NCBI RefSeq assembly: GCF_016775155.1
Contig: NZ_JAEUGD010000065.1
Span: forward strand, 38,589-102,588
Direction: 5' to 3'
Source: Fulvivirga marina
GTDB taxonomy: Bacteria > Bacteroidota > Bacteroidia > Cytophagales > Cyclobacteriaceae
DNA: 64,000 nucleotides
Shown here: piece after piece, positions 18,413-27,947 of the stretch
Position numbering within the stretch: the first letter of the stretch is position 1
Layout: each line of letters starts with the position of its first letter
Notes under the pieces: model-generated
Database searches by the model: none
Seen by the model: only the letters and a program-made list of their open reading frames with translations
What the model was told of the DNA's origin: nothing
Position numbers and translations under genes: made by a program

Positions 18413-19498
18413 TTATTTATTTTTATTTTGTTTATCATTTTTCATACCTAACATCATAGAGACGGTTGCCCACTTCGGGTTTTGATCTGCAATGAGCTTG
18501 ATAATGCCGACAAATGGCACAAAAAGGATCATTCCAGCCATACCCCATAGTAAACCTCCCGTAAATATTGCAATGAGCATCACCAAAGTATTTACGTGCA
18601 ACTTGCTGCTCACTGCTAAGGGAAATATAACATTGGCCTCCAGATACTGAACAAAGGAAAAAACAGCAATGATCCCTACCGGGTGCCAGATGGAATCATA
18701 GGTAATCCATGACATGGCTATGGGCAATAACGAACCTACAATTATACCCACATAAGGGATAAATGTTAAAACTGAAGCGATAAAACCAAACAATATGGCA
18801 TGAGGAACCCCCAATATCAGTAGCCCGATACTATTTAAAGTACCTACCACCAGATAGACGATGGCCATGCCCTTGATGAAATCATAGTAAGTTTGAATGG
18901 TAAGAGAAATAATTTTTAACATCCTTGTATTCCGTTCAGAAGGAAATACTCGATATAATATCTCCATCCAATAGCCTCTGTAGTATAGAATAAGGACTAC
19001 ATAAACTGGAACAAGCAGCATAAGTACTACCGAAAATGCGGATGCAGAAACCGCGTTGCGTACAACTCTAAATATATTAATACCTGACTCATCTGACATT
19101 CGCGTCAATATATTCTCTTGTTGAACCTTTGAAATATTAAACACATCAATAAGCATTTGACTCAGGTCCTGTAATGATTGCTTGAGTTTATCTTGCAACA
19201 AAGGCCATTCATCAAGAAATGCTATAAACTGGCTGATTAAAAGTGTTAATAAGAGCAACCCTAAAAGAACTAGTATACTCAATGAAATAACAATAGCCGC
19301 CATACGGCCAACTTTTTTCCTTTCGAGCCAGGCACAAATAGGGTATAAAATAAAGCTAATCAGTACAGCAAAGCTTATAGGCACAAATATATCTCTACCG
19401 AAGTATAAGATGGCAGCTCCAAAAAATATGAATTGTAACCACTTTAAAATGTGTAAACTTTCTTTGGCAATAGTTTTCTGAGTTGGCATATTTCTCAA
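18413..19498 (-). CDS. AI-2E family transporter (PF01594)
   Basis: 361 residues with about eight hydrophobic segments. The arrangement of an N-terminal pair of TMs, a long amphipathic segment (residues 90-150) and a C-terminal block with LTFIPYVGIIVGSLLPI and GGLLWGMAGMILFVPFVGIIKL is characteristic of this family. Members include the autoinducer-2 exporter TqsA and Na+/H+ antiporters, so the substrate is open. It lies 70 nt after PEP synthase on the same strand and may share its promoter. Confidence 0.9.
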   Translation of the reverse strand: MRNMPTQKTIAKESLHILKWLQFIFFGAAILYFGRDIFVPISFAVLISFILYPICAWLERKKVGRMAAIVISLSILVLLGLLLLTLLISQFIAFLDEWPLLQDKLKQSLQDLSQMLIDVFNISKVQQENILTRMSDESGINIFRVVRNAVSASAFSVVLMLLVPVYVVLILYYRGYWMEILYRVFPSERNTRMLKIISLTIQTYYDFIKGMAIVYLVVGTLNSIGLLILGVPHAILFGFIASVLTFIPYVGIIVGSLLPIAMSWITYDSIWHPVGIIAVFSFVQYLEANVIFPLAVSSKLHVNTLVMLIAIFTGGLLWGMAGMILFVPFVGIIKLIADQNPKWATVSMMLGMKNDKQNKNK

Positions 19499-19568
19499 TT
19501 TATGAGGGAAGCTTTATCACTTAATCAACCTTCATCATGCAGGTTAAGATAAAAAGATGTTAAATGAA

Positions 19569-21971
19569 TTAAAAGCTTAAGCTAGAGTCCATCTTTGGCT
19601 TAGACCTTTTTTCGGCTTCAGCAATATTTTCAATACCTCTAATAATTGCATCAGGATTAAAGGATATAGAATCTATATTATTTTCGACCAGAAAACGAGC
19701 AAATTCAGGGTAATCGCTTGGTGCCTGCCCACATAGGCCAACCTTCACTCCTTTGGTATGTGCCACCTTAATAAGGTGCTTGATAAGATAAAGAACAGCT
19801 TCATTTTTCTCATTAAACAGACTACTTACTATAGCCGAATCTCGGTCCAGGCCGAGAGTAAGTTGTGTCAGGTCATTAGAGCCAATAGAGAAGCCATCAA
19901 ATATGTCGGCAAACTTATCCGCGAGTAGAATATTACTGGGTATTTCAGCCATTACATACACCTCAAGTCCATGCTGCTTCCTCTTTAGGCCAAACTGTGC
20001 CATAGTATCCAATACTTTTTGGCCCTCCTCAACCGTACGGCAGAAAGGTATCATCACTTTAATATTGTCCAGCATCATTTCTTCTCTGGCTCTTTTAATA
20101 GCTGCACATTCCAGTCCAAAGCCTTCAGCATAACGTTCATTATAATACCTACTGGCACCCCTGAAACCAAGCATAGGGTTTTCCTCTTCTGGCTCGAAAA
20201 ACTTGCCTCCCAATAACTTGGCATACTCATTGGTTTTAAAATCACTCATCCTTACTATAACCTCCCTCGGGTAATAGGCTGCCGCCACCAAACCAACAGA
20301 CTCGGCAAGATTATCAATGAAAAATTTTTTCTTATCAGCGTAATGCCTTGTAAGAGCAGCTATTTGCTTTTTCTCATTATCATTTGGCAGCTCATCATAT
20401 TTCACAAGCGCCATCGGATGTACCTGAAGGCTATTACTGATGGCAAACTCCATCCGCATCAACCCTACACCCTTGTTAGGATATGTGGCCAGTAAAAGCG
20501 CCTTACCAGGGTCAGCTAAAATGAACATTGGAGCTGTCTTAGTATTGGCTACTGCTCCGAGCTCGACCTCCTTTTCCTCCCATTTCAGTTTCCCATCATA
20601 AACCAACCCTTCATCTCCGCCTACACATGATATGGTAACAATCTGACCATCAATTAACTGCTCCGTCGCAGAAAGCGTACCTACTATAGCCGGAATTCCC
20701 AACTCACGGGCTACAATGGAAGCATGGCTTGTTCTCCCCCCTTTATTGGTAATAATACTGACAGCTTTCTTCAGCAGTGCATTCCAATCAGGGTTTGTTA
20801 TATCGGCAACGATAATATCCCCAGCCTTAACTTTTGCTCCATCGGCCAGGGACTTCACAATCCTCACCTTACCGCTTACAATTGCCCTTCCCACGGCTTT
20901 CCCCCTCAAAAGAGGCTCTTTTTTAGTGGATATTTTGTAATCCTTGAGTGTGATATTCCTGCGATGAGAGTGTACGGTTTCAGGGCGTGCCTGTAGTATG
21001 TAAATCTGATCCGTTAGCCCATCTTTAGCCCATTCGATATCCATTGGGCTTCGGTAGTGTTTTTCTATAGCCAATGACCACTGCCCCAACAAGTTGATCT
21101 CCTCATCTGAAAGCACAAATTGGTCTCTGAGGGTTACAGGTGTTTCCTTCCACTTAGTTTCATGAGCTTCACTTTTACCATACACAACCATCTGCTGCTT
21201 AGAACCCATACTACGATAAACAATAGGGTGTCCCTGATTTTCTAACGCAGGCTTGAACAGGTAAAATTCATCCGTATTGACTGCCCCCTGAACCACACTC
21301 TCACCTAGCCCCCAAGCTCCTGTAATGTATATAAGGTTCTCATTTCCATTCTCAGGTTCAATGGTGAAGATTACCCCGGCACTACCCTTGTCTGATCTTA
21401 CCATCTGTTGAACCCCAACGGAAAGTCCAACCTGCATATCAGCAAAACCATTGTCACTTCTGTATTTGATAGCTCTGTCATTAAACAGGGATATATAGCA
21501 CTTTTTAGCTGCCTCTAGTACATGTTTTACTCCTGAAACATTCAAAAAAGAGTCATGCTGACCAGCAAAACTGGCTGTTGGTAAATCTTCGGCCGTAGCA
21601 CTGCTTCTGATGGCAAATGTTGCCTTACCTTTTTCTTCAATAAAGCCTTGGTATGCTTCATGAATAGCATGTGCCACATCACTCGGCCAATCGGCTTTTG
21701 AAATGAGCTTTCGACATTCCTTACCTACTTCAGCAAGGTTTCCTAAGGTTTTTCGATCAAGTCTATTAAGAGTCTTCTGCAGTGGAACTTCAAGTGAGTT
21801 TTTAACAATAAATGACCTGTAAGCACCTACAGTAATAGCAAAACCATCGGGAACCATGACCCCTAATGGGGATAAGGTACTGATCAGTTCACCTAACGAC
21901 GCATTTTTACCTCCAACCTCCGGTATATCATTCATTGTTAGAAAGCTAAAAGGCTGAACAAAGTTTTTCAT
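19569..21971 (-). CDS. ppsA: phosphoenolpyruvate synthase
   Basis: 800 residues, standard for PpsA (pyruvate + ATP + H2O to PEP + AMP + Pi). The N-terminal ATP-binding domain has FAIRSSATAEDLPTASFAGQ, the swivelling domain carries the phospho-histidine in GGRTSHASIVARELGIPA, and the C-terminal barrel has SIGSNDLTQLTLGLDRD and the catalytic cysteine in GLCGQAPSD. All key residues are present. It enables gluconeogenesis from pyruvate. The promoter has one of the best regulatory sites of the island. Confidence 0.97.
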   Translation of the reverse strand: MKNFVQPFSFLTMNDIPEVGGKNASLGELISTLSPLGVMVPDGFAITVGAYRSFIVKNSLEVPLQKTLNRLDRKTLGNLAEVGKECRKLISKADWPSDVAHAIHEAYQGFIEEKGKATFAIRSSATAEDLPTASFAGQHDSFLNVSGVKHVLEAAKKCYISLFNDRAIKYRSDNGFADMQVGLSVGVQQMVRSDKGSAGVIFTIEPENGNENLIYITGAWGLGESVVQGAVNTDEFYLFKPALENQGHPIVYRSMGSKQQMVVYGKSEAHETKWKETPVTLRDQFVLSDEEINLLGQWSLAIEKHYRSPMDIEWAKDGLTDQIYILQARPETVHSHRRNITLKDYKISTKKEPLLRGKAVGRAIVSGKVRIVKSLADGAKVKAGDIIVADITNPDWNALLKKAVSIITNKGGRTSHASIVARELGIPAIVGTLSATEQLIDGQIVTISCVGGDEGLVYDGKLKWEEKEVELGAVANTKTAPMFILADPGKALLLATYPNKGVGLMRMEFAISNSLQVHPMALVKYDELPNDNEKKQIAALTRHYADKKKFFIDNLAESVGLVAAAYYPREVIVRMSDFKTNEYAKLLGGKFFEPEEENPMLGFRGASRYYNERYAEGFGLECAAIKRAREEMMLDNIKVMIPFCRTVEEGQKVLDTMAQFGLKRKQHGLEVYVMAEIPSNILLADKFADIFDGFSIGSNDLTQLTLGLDRDSAIVSSLFNEKNEAVLYLIKHLIKVAHTKGVKVGLCGQAPSDYPEFARFLVENNIDSISFNPDAIIRGIENIAEAEKRSKPKMDSSLSF

Positions 21972-22002
21972 CTTTATTATAATTTAACCCTTTTAAGGTA
22001 AA

Positions 22003-22045
22003 CAAACCTAACCTAACATATCATAATCTCCGATGACCAAGGTCA
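22003..22045 (-). promoter_or_regulatory. Fnr-like site plus -7 element for ppsA
   Basis: On the minus strand TGACCTTGGTCA (22034-22045) is followed after 23 bp by TAGGTTTG (22003-22010), a perfect -7 element, 31 bp before the ppsA ATG. Confidence 0.78.
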
Positions 22046-22055
22046 AGCTAAAGGG

Positions 22056-22099
22056 TGATTAAGATCATTTCAAGAAAGTTACATGCATGCCTACCTTAG
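22056..22099 (+). promoter_or_regulatory. Fnr-like site plus -7 element for helical paralogue 3
   Basis: TGATTAAGATCA (22056-22067) is followed after 24 bp by TACCTTAG (22092-22099). Transcription would begin near 22106, which excludes the ATG at 22087 as start of the next gene. Confidence 0.65.
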
Positions 22100-22125
22100 T
22101 TAGACAATTTAAACAATTAAAGCCC

Positions 22126-22539
22126 ATGATATCTGTTACCTCAGCTACCGATAAGTACATTGTTCAGCCTAGTTTGCTGGACAAGCATAGGAAAACACTT
22201 GAGTGGTTATCTGCCACTTTACTCTGGAAGCAAGAGCTGGCCTTCTTTCAAAAACTATTGGACCAAAATGCTTCGAAATTCACTGAAATTGAAGACAAGA
22301 AACAAATAGATCATTTTCAAAATCTGATCATTTATTATAGTGGAGAATTGATCGATACATTGAGGAGCAAGCTTCGCGACCATGAAAAGCAACTTGCCGG
22401 AATGCTCGGAGCCAGAAATGAGTCAAGAATAGAATACTTTAAAGAGCATAACGAAATTATGAATGAGCTGGAAGCATTTAACAAAAGTTTTATTGAGTAT
22501 AAGGAAGATTTCTTCCATTTTATCGAAAGAGTGCTTTAA
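22126..22539 (+). CDS. small helical protein, stress-island paralogue 3
   Basis: 137 residues from the ATG at 22126. The frame opens at 22087, but that ATG precedes the promoter's -7 element. Starting at 22126 also makes the N-terminus (MISVTSATDKYIVQPSLL) align without gaps to that of paralogue 2 (MELLTNPKADYLLSASLE). It shares LWKQELAFFQKLL and RDHEKQLAGMLGA with that protein. All-helical and charged, with no membrane segment. It is divergent from ppsA, with two palindromes between them. Function unknown. Confidence 0.82.
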   Translation: MISVTSATDKYIVQPSLLDKHRKTLEWLSATLLWKQELAFFQKLLDQNASKFTEIEDKKQIDHFQNLIIYYSGELIDTLRSKLRDHEKQLAGMLGARNESRIEYFKEHNEIMNELEAFNKSFIEYKEDFFHFIERVL

Positions 22540-22557
22540 GCTATTATCAAATTAAAT

Positions 22558-22592
22558 CCCTTGAGCGGTTCATTTTAAAAGTTGTTCAAGGG
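22558..22592 (+). terminator. possible terminator hairpin
   Basis: CCCTTGA/TCAAGGG arms around an AT-rich loop, followed by GAGTTTTAT, just after the helical protein gene. The stem is short. Confidence 0.45.
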
Positions 22593-22835
22593 AGTTTTAT
22601 CCCCTTCATTCACTCCAAGTTGATACTCTACAGCTTCGCTCAGGTATACCTAAAACCACTTCCTGAGTATCTACAGATTATAACCTGGCGTATCTTATCG
22701 ATAATCCTCTTTCATATTCCCATAGGTCAAATCAGGACAGTTAACCTCTCTTGAAATTATTGATATAAAAATTCAGACCTGAAATTACTTCTTTGATGTT
22801 TGGTATCGTGTACCTCTCAAGGTTAAATGGTAGTT
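22593..22835. other. intergenic, no feature recognised
   Basis: AT-rich stretch between the helical protein and the convergent lipoprotein gene. I see no gene, RNA or repeat in it. Confidence 0.4.
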
Positions 22836-23195
22836 CTATTCCGCTTGGGCACATTGCGCTTCTTTTATACTATTGATCATCACCAGACTTCCTCCCATAC
22901 ATCCCGTTGCGAAGCTTTCTACGTATTCAAAATCTACCTGAACATGCATTCCATCCACCAACTCAAGATCTTGCATAGGATCTTCTATAGGTTGTGCTGG
23001 CGTTTGGAGAAAGTATGACCATAATGGCTCAAGGTATTTCCCACTTTCTAATCTTAGTAGAAAACCGCAGCCATCGAGATCGGAATGATCTTTCATCACA
23101 GCATTATAACGACATTGGTCAACTATTTCAATGGATTCAGAATGGCATGCAGCGAGTAAAACTACAGACACAATTAAAGCAAGACCTTTAAACAT
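22836..23195 (-). CDS. small lipoprotein, unknown function
   Basis: 119 residues. The N-terminus MFKGLALIVSVVLLAACHSE is a lipoprotein signal with lipobox LAAC. The mature part holds four further cysteines (QCRYN, GCGFL, TGCMGG and QCAQ), possibly two disulphides, implying a periplasmic or surface location. I do not recognise the family. It is convergent with the helical protein and divergent from the gene at 23341. Confidence 0.75.
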   Translation of the reverse strand: MFKGLALIVSVVLLAACHSESIEIVDQCRYNAVMKDHSDLDGCGFLLRLESGKYLEPLWSYFLQTPAQPIEDPMQDLELVDGMHVQVDFEYVESFATGCMGGSLVMINSIKEAQCAQAE

Positions 23196-23340
23196 AAATC
23201 TTGTTTTTTAGGATTACCATTACCTATTAGACACTGGTTATGATTGATGAGTTGTAATACCAAGTGTATATAAAGTGAAGCAAACAGAAGTGTGTTTCAA
23301 TTATTTATATCAAATTTGCTTTAATAAATACGAAATACAA

Positions 23341-23826
23341 ATGGATCAGAAAATACAAGAAATAAAAAGTGGTGAAGGTTTGGGACAACTTAAATTTGGC
23401 ATGTCTACTAATCAGGTAAAACAAATTTTGGGAGAACCTGATGAGGTTGAGACTTACTCTTATGAAACAGAAGAGGGAGAACTCAGCGAAACCTGGCATT
23501 ACGATAGTGCAGAGTTATCAATATCATTTGACGAGGAAGAAGACTGGAAACTCGTTTCAATTGCTATAAGCGCTCAAGATGTACTATTCAAAGGCCATAA
23601 GCTTATAGGCTTAAAGTATGATGAATTGGTTAAAGCCCTGAAAAGCCTGGAAATTGGTCACCTGGAGTTTGAAGATTGGTCATCAGCAGAAAGCCCAAAC
23701 CACAAACTTATTTCGGCAGAAGAGATTGAAATTAATTTCTGGCTTGACGATGACGTGTTATCAGAGATTCAACTAGGGCCACTCTTTGATGATGATGACA
23801 ATATAAAATGGCCAGCTATAGGATAA
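23341..23826 (+). CDS. SmpA/OmlA-like small soluble protein
   Basis: 162 residues from the ATG at 23341 (MDQKIQEIKSGEGLGQLKFG); an in-frame upstream ATG at 23275 exists but its added residues look non-coding. The opening GLGQLKFGMSTNQVKQILGEPDEVE is the helix-turn motif of SmpA/OmlA (BamE)-type folds, and a second half with LKYDELVKAL repeats the pattern. It is very acidic. There is no signal peptide, so it is cytoplasmic; acidic proteins of this kind sometimes act as immunity factors, but nothing nearby supports that. Confidence 0.7.
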   Translation: MDQKIQEIKSGEGLGQLKFGMSTNQVKQILGEPDEVETYSYETEEGELSETWHYDSAELSISFDEEEDWKLVSIAISAQDVLFKGHKLIGLKYDELVKALKSLEIGHLEFEDWSSAESPNHKLISAEEIEINFWLDDDVLSEIQLGPLFDDDDNIKWPAIG

Positions 23827-24041
23827 CACCTATTCCGGCCTGTCAAAATAATTCGAGGCTGTATTAAATATTTTTTGTTATAGTATACTGCAAGGACTAC
23901 AAATATTTGATACAGTCTCTTCTCTTTTTACCCAAATAGTTATTTTTAAATATTTTCACATTTTATTTAAAATTTTTCTTTTTAGTACCAATTATAAACC
24001 ATAAATTATGAATTTAACTTGTTGGCTTTAAGTACTAAAAC

Positions 24042-24482
24042 ATGAAATTCAGTGAAATCCTAAATCTATTCAGGCAAGGTAAAAGCACTGCCAAGAGCCA
24101 TATGAAAAATCTGATTGAAATGGCTGCAGCAGATGGTAACTTTGACGAAGTTGAATATCAACTTCTCCAACGTATTGCCAAGAGAAATGGCATCTCTAAT
24201 GGACAACTAAAATCTATCAGAAATAATCCTGATACTGTGCCTTTCGAGATTCCGGAAGACAAACTAGAAAGATTCTCTCAGCTTTACGACCTTGTTCATA
24301 TGATGGTAATTGACAATGATGTACATGGTGAAGAGAAAAAGCTATGTAATCTTTTTGCGATTAAATTCGGTTATCCCAAAGAGCGTATAGAAGAGATTGT
24401 CAGCACTATACAAAGCAACATAGACAATGGCAACGACCATGAAGATACTCTGCAAAGGGTAGAGTGGATGTTGATCTCATAA
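24042..24482 (+). CDS. TerB-like helical protein
   Basis: 146 residues. MKNLIEMAAADGNFDEVEYQLLQRIAKRNG, followed by a second acidic helix pair (LVHMMVIDNDVHGEEKKLCNLFA), matches the TerB/DjlA-N fold of tellurite-resistance-like proteins, which present two metal-binding acidic motifs. It is a stand-alone domain with no J domain. No other ter genes are nearby, so the role is unknown. Confidence 0.8.
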   Translation: MKFSEILNLFRQGKSTAKSHMKNLIEMAAADGNFDEVEYQLLQRIAKRNGISNGQLKSIRNNPDTVPFEIPEDKLERFSQLYDLVHMMVIDNDVHGEEKKLCNLFAIKFGYPKERIEEIVSTIQSNIDNGNDHEDTLQRVEWMLIS

Positions 24483-24599
24483 CCACCTTTCTTTCTCAAC
24501 CTAACCAACTATTATATTCCTCTAAAATTAATACCGGGTTCCTGCCATTACTTAACATGACCTGACAGAAACCCCGGTATAACTATGACCGTTTCGTTA

Positions 24600-26201
24600 T
24601 TACAGTATGTAATCTGTGCTTACAAAATTTGAAGCTTTACTCTCTAGTAATGCATTGAGTATCTCATTATTATAAGCATTGTCTTTAGAGGCAACAAATG
24701 TCCTGATTGAAAACGAGCGCAACGCATCATATACGCTAAGTGTTGACACGGCAGAGTCCTTCCTGCCTGTAAAAGGATAAACATCAGGACCTCTCTGACA
24801 AGAACTGTTTAGGTTGACACGGCAAACCAGGTTCACAAGTGTATCTATCAACGGAGCTATGGTCTGGATATCCTTACCAAACAAGCTCACCTGCTGACCA
24901 TAGTTTGATTCAGCCATATCATCAAGAGGTTCATCTATTTCCTTAAAGGAAAGAATGGGTACGACTGGACCGAACTGCTCTTCGTGGTATACCCGCATCT
25001 GTTTGTTGACAGGGTACAAGACTGCAGGAAAAATATAATTTTCAGTAGTTTCTCCCCCCTTTTCATTTATTATACTGGCTCCATTTGCAGTGGCATCATC
25101 AATAAGTTCTTTAATATATGCAGGTTTTCCTGGTTCTGGTAATGGTGTTAGTTTTACACCTTCATCCCAGGGATTACCAAATTTGAGTTGATCTACCCGG
25201 CGGGCAAATCGTTCATTAAACTCTTCAATGATATCTTCATGCACATAAAGCACTTTCAGGGCAGTACAACGCTGACCATTGAAAGAGAGTGCTCCTGCTA
25301 TACATTCATCAATAGTGAGGTCGAGGTCGGCATCGGGCAATACTATAGCAGGGTTTTTAGCCTCTAATCCCAGTACGAGGCGAAGTCTGTTCTTATGAGG
25401 ATGTTGATCCTGAAGTGCAATTGCCGACTTACTGTTACCTATAAGTGCCAATACATCAACCTTGCCTGTTTGCATAATAGGCGTAGCCACTTCCCTACCC
25501 CGGCCATAAATGATGTTCACCACTCCTGAAGGAAAGCTGTTTCTAAAAGCCTCTAACAAGGGAGAAATTAACAGAACACCATACTTAGCAGGCTTAAAAA
25601 CAGCTGTATTGCCCATAATGAGAGCCGGTATAAGTAAGGCGAAGGTTTCATTAAGAGGATAGTTGTAGGGGCCAAGGCACAACACTACTCCTAAGGGACC
25701 TCGGCGTATGTGAGCATACACACCATCATTTTTTTCGAACTTAGCACTGTCTCGATCCAACTGTTTATAGTCCTCTATGGTATCATAAATATAATCCACA
25801 GTTCGATCAAACTCCTTTTCAGAGTCAGTAAGGTTCTTACCGACCTCCCACATCAAAAGTTTGACCACCTCACCACGTTTGAGTTTCATCTGGCTCACAA
25901 ACTTTTCCATACACGCGACGCGATCACTCACTTTCATGGTTGGCCACACCCCCTGTCCTTTGCTATAGGCATTGCTGGCCGCATCCAGAGCCTCGAGAGC
26001 TGTCTCTTCAGTCATATATGGAATACTCCCTAGTAAAGTAGGTGCATATTCACCCTTGGCATTAACGCTATGAATAGATGAGTACACCTCTGTCACTTTT
26101 CCATTCCAAGGCTTTAGTTCCCCATTAACAAGATAGGTACTTTGATCCGTAAGGTTCTCCACTTGAAATTGCGCAGGGATTTCATGTTGCTTTGTCTCCA
26201 T
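24600..26201 (-). CDS. gapN: NADP-dependent glyceraldehyde-3-phosphate dehydrogenase (non-phosphorylating) / ALDH
   Basis: 533 residues of the aldehyde dehydrogenase superfamily. The NAD(P)-binding region has [22 protein letters not shown], the glutamate is in [17 protein letters not shown], and the catalytic cysteine is in [15 protein letters not shown]. The C-terminal [20 protein letters not shown] is typical of plant-type GapN enzymes, which oxidise glyceraldehyde-3-phosphate directly to 3-phosphoglycerate and produce NADPH. I call it GapN with fair but not full certainty; a broader ALDH role is possible. No island palindrome is visible upstream. Confidence 0.88.
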   Translation of the reverse strand: METKQHEIPAQFQVENLTDQSTYLVNGELKPWNGKVTEVYSSIHSVNAKGEYAPTLLGSIPYMTEETALEALDAASNAYSKGQGVWPTMKVSDRVACMEKFVSQMKLKRGEVVKLLMWEVGKNLTDSEKEFDRTVDYIYDTIEDYKQLDRDSAKFEKNDGVYAHIRRGPLGVVLCLGPYNYPLNETFALLIPALIMGNTAVFKPAKYGVLLISPLLEAFRNSFPSGVVNIIYGRGREVATPIMQTGKVDVLALIGNSKSAIALQDQHPHKNRLRLVLGLEAKNPAIVLPDADLDLTIDECIAGALSFNGQRCTALKVLYVHEDIIEEFNERFARRVDQLKFGNPWDEGVKLTPLPEPGKPAYIKELIDDATANGASIINEKGGETTENYIFPAVLYPVNKQMRVYHEEQFGPVVPILSFKEIDEPLDDMAESNYGQQVSLFGKDIQTIAPLIDTLVNLVCRVNLNSSCQRGPDVYPFTGRKDSAVSTLSVYDALRSFSIRTFVASKDNAYNNEILNALLESKASNFVSTDYIL

Positions 26202-26466
26202 TACATTATTTTTTCTTTGAGATTATTGATTGCGCATCCAATAGTGAAACCAAATTCGGAATATTTTAGAATATATCCATGGCTTCAGCCTCTTTATTCA
26301 GCACCTTCCTGCTTTTACAAAAATTACTGTAAACTATTTATTAATCGATTTAATTTAAGCTGCATCATGACACTGTTACACCTTAATTAAATTTCTGTTA
26401 CCTCGTACAAACAAGATAAAAAAAGCATAATACCGCTTATTAATCAGGGCTTTAAAGAATAAATAA

Positions 26467-26474
26467 TTTTGCGC
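26467..26474 (+). promoter_or_regulatory. Bacteroidota -7 element TAATTTTG
   Basis: Perfect TAnnTTTG, 35 bp before the PhoX-like ATG, in the 308-bp divergent region between gapN and this operon. Nothing else is recognised there. Confidence 0.6.
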
Positions 26475-26509
26475 CTTAGAGAAACACACTTAACCAATTA
26501 ACACTAAAA

Positions 26510-27946
26510 ATGAAAAGAAATTTACTTGTATTAGCGCTGGTTAGCAGCTTGTTTTGTGCATGTGGAGATGATGATGTTACCTCACCGGCCAACCCGGTTG
26601 TATTACAGAATCACTCCAAAACCCCACATATGTTAGAGCTTAAGCCAGAGTTTTCTGATGTTGAAATTTTTACTCTGATCAGTTCTGAAGATAAACTCAG
26701 CGAATCTCCTGATTTCGTTTACGGAAGTATGGCCGATGGTGCCGGTTTACTGAAAAATTCTGACGGTACTTTTACCTTAATCAACAATATTGAAGCGGAC
26801 TATTCTATTGCAAGAATTACTCTTGATGAAACATTCAAACCTGTAAAAGGAGAATATATCGTTAACTCTGATGCCACTGCCAATACTGCTCAGTGCTCAG
26901 GGTCTTTGATTACTCCTGAAGAGCATGGCTTCGGTCCTCTATATCTGAGCGGCGGTGAGTGGGGTGGTTCTTCAACTAACGTGTTTGTAACTGACCCTTT
27001 CAAAAGTGCTGCTGCTGCAAGCTCTGCAAAAACACTGGTTAACTTCGGTCAGTGGACTACTGAGAATGCTGTTGTATTAGGAAAAGATGCTTTCCCTGGA
27101 AAAACTGTTGCTCTTATAGGTGATGACAGCCATGGTGAAGCAGGTGGTCAGCTTGCCATGTATGTTTCCAACAGTGCCGGTGACCTTGATAATGGCAAAC
27201 TCTACGGCCTAAAGGTTGGTGATGGAACTGTTGTTGACAATGACCTTATAGTAGACCAGGAATATGACGTTACATTCGTAGAACTGAATGAAAGAACTTA
27301 TGATGCCCTAAACGATGAAGCAATTGCTAAAAAGGTAATGGCTTTTAACCGGGTTGAGGATATTGATTACAGAAAAGGTTCGGGCGAAGCCAACAGGGAG
27401 TTTTACTTCAACGCAACAGGCAGAAGCCAGTTCAACGACACCAGAACTCTTTATGGTCGTGTTTATAAAATAGTACTTAATGAAAATGACCCTACTAAAG
27501 GCACGCTTACGCTTGTACTCGATGGTGATAACCTGAATGGAAAAGCCAAAAGTTTCCACAGCCCAGACAACATTCTTGTAACAGAAAACTATGCTTACAT
27601 CCAGGAAGATCCTAATGGATATGATAATGATGTTACTAAGCAACATGATGCCTATCTCTATCAGTATAACCTAAAAACAGGGGAAGTAAAAACTGTTCTT
27701 GAAGTTGATCGAGACGCTTACATTTCGGGAGGCTATGGCTCCGCAAATGATGGCTTTGGTACTTGGGAGCTTACCGGTATGATAGACATCTCTGACGAAA
27801 TCGGTATTGAAGGAAGCTTCCTGCTAATCGTTCAGGCACACTCCTGGCATAATGATGCCTTCCTTAATCCTGATGGAGCAGGTACAGACGAAAATAGCTC
27901 CGATCAAGGTAGCTATGCAGTAGTACTCAAAGGTTTAGAAAGATAA
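26510..27946 (+). CDS. PhoX-like (DUF839) lipoprotein
   Basis: 478 residues. MKRNLLVLALVSSLFCACGDDD is a lipoprotein signal (cysteine at 18). The mature protein resembles the DUF839/PhoX beta-propeller: DFVYGSMADGAGLLKNSDG near the start, GRVYKIVLNENDP, and FHSPDNILVTENYAYIQEDP near the C-terminus. PhoX enzymes are Ca2+/Fe3+ phosphatases; I cannot confirm all metal ligands, so phosphatase activity is a guess. It is separated by a single base from the di-haem peroxidase gene, so the two are cotranscribed. Confidence 0.82.
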   Translation: MKRNLLVLALVSSLFCACGDDDVTSPANPVVLQNHSKTPHMLELKPEFSDVEIFTLISSEDKLSESPDFVYGSMADGAGLLKNSDGTFTLINNIEADYSIARITLDETFKPVKGEYIVNSDATANTAQCSGSLITPEEHGFGPLYLSGGEWGGSSTNVFVTDPFKSAAAASSAKTLVNFGQWTTENAVVLGKDAFPGKTVALIGDDSHGEAGGQLAMYVSNSAGDLDNGKLYGLKVGDGTVVDNDLIVDQEYDVTFVELNERTYDALNDEAIAKKVMAFNRVEDIDYRKGSGEANREFYFNATGRSQFNDTRTLYGRVYKIVLNENDPTKGTLTLVLDGDNLNGKAKSFHSPDNILVTENYAYIQEDPNGYDNDVTKQHDAYLYQYNLKTGEVKTVLEVDRDAYISGGYGSANDGFGTWELTGMIDISDEIGIEGSFLLIVQAHSWHNDAFLNPDGAGTDENSSDQGSYAVVLKGLER

Positions 27947-27947
27947 T

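Noticed and set aside
22087..22125. upstream ATG as start of helical paralogue 3
   Set aside because: It lies before the -7 element at 22092-22099 and gives residues with no match in the paralogues.
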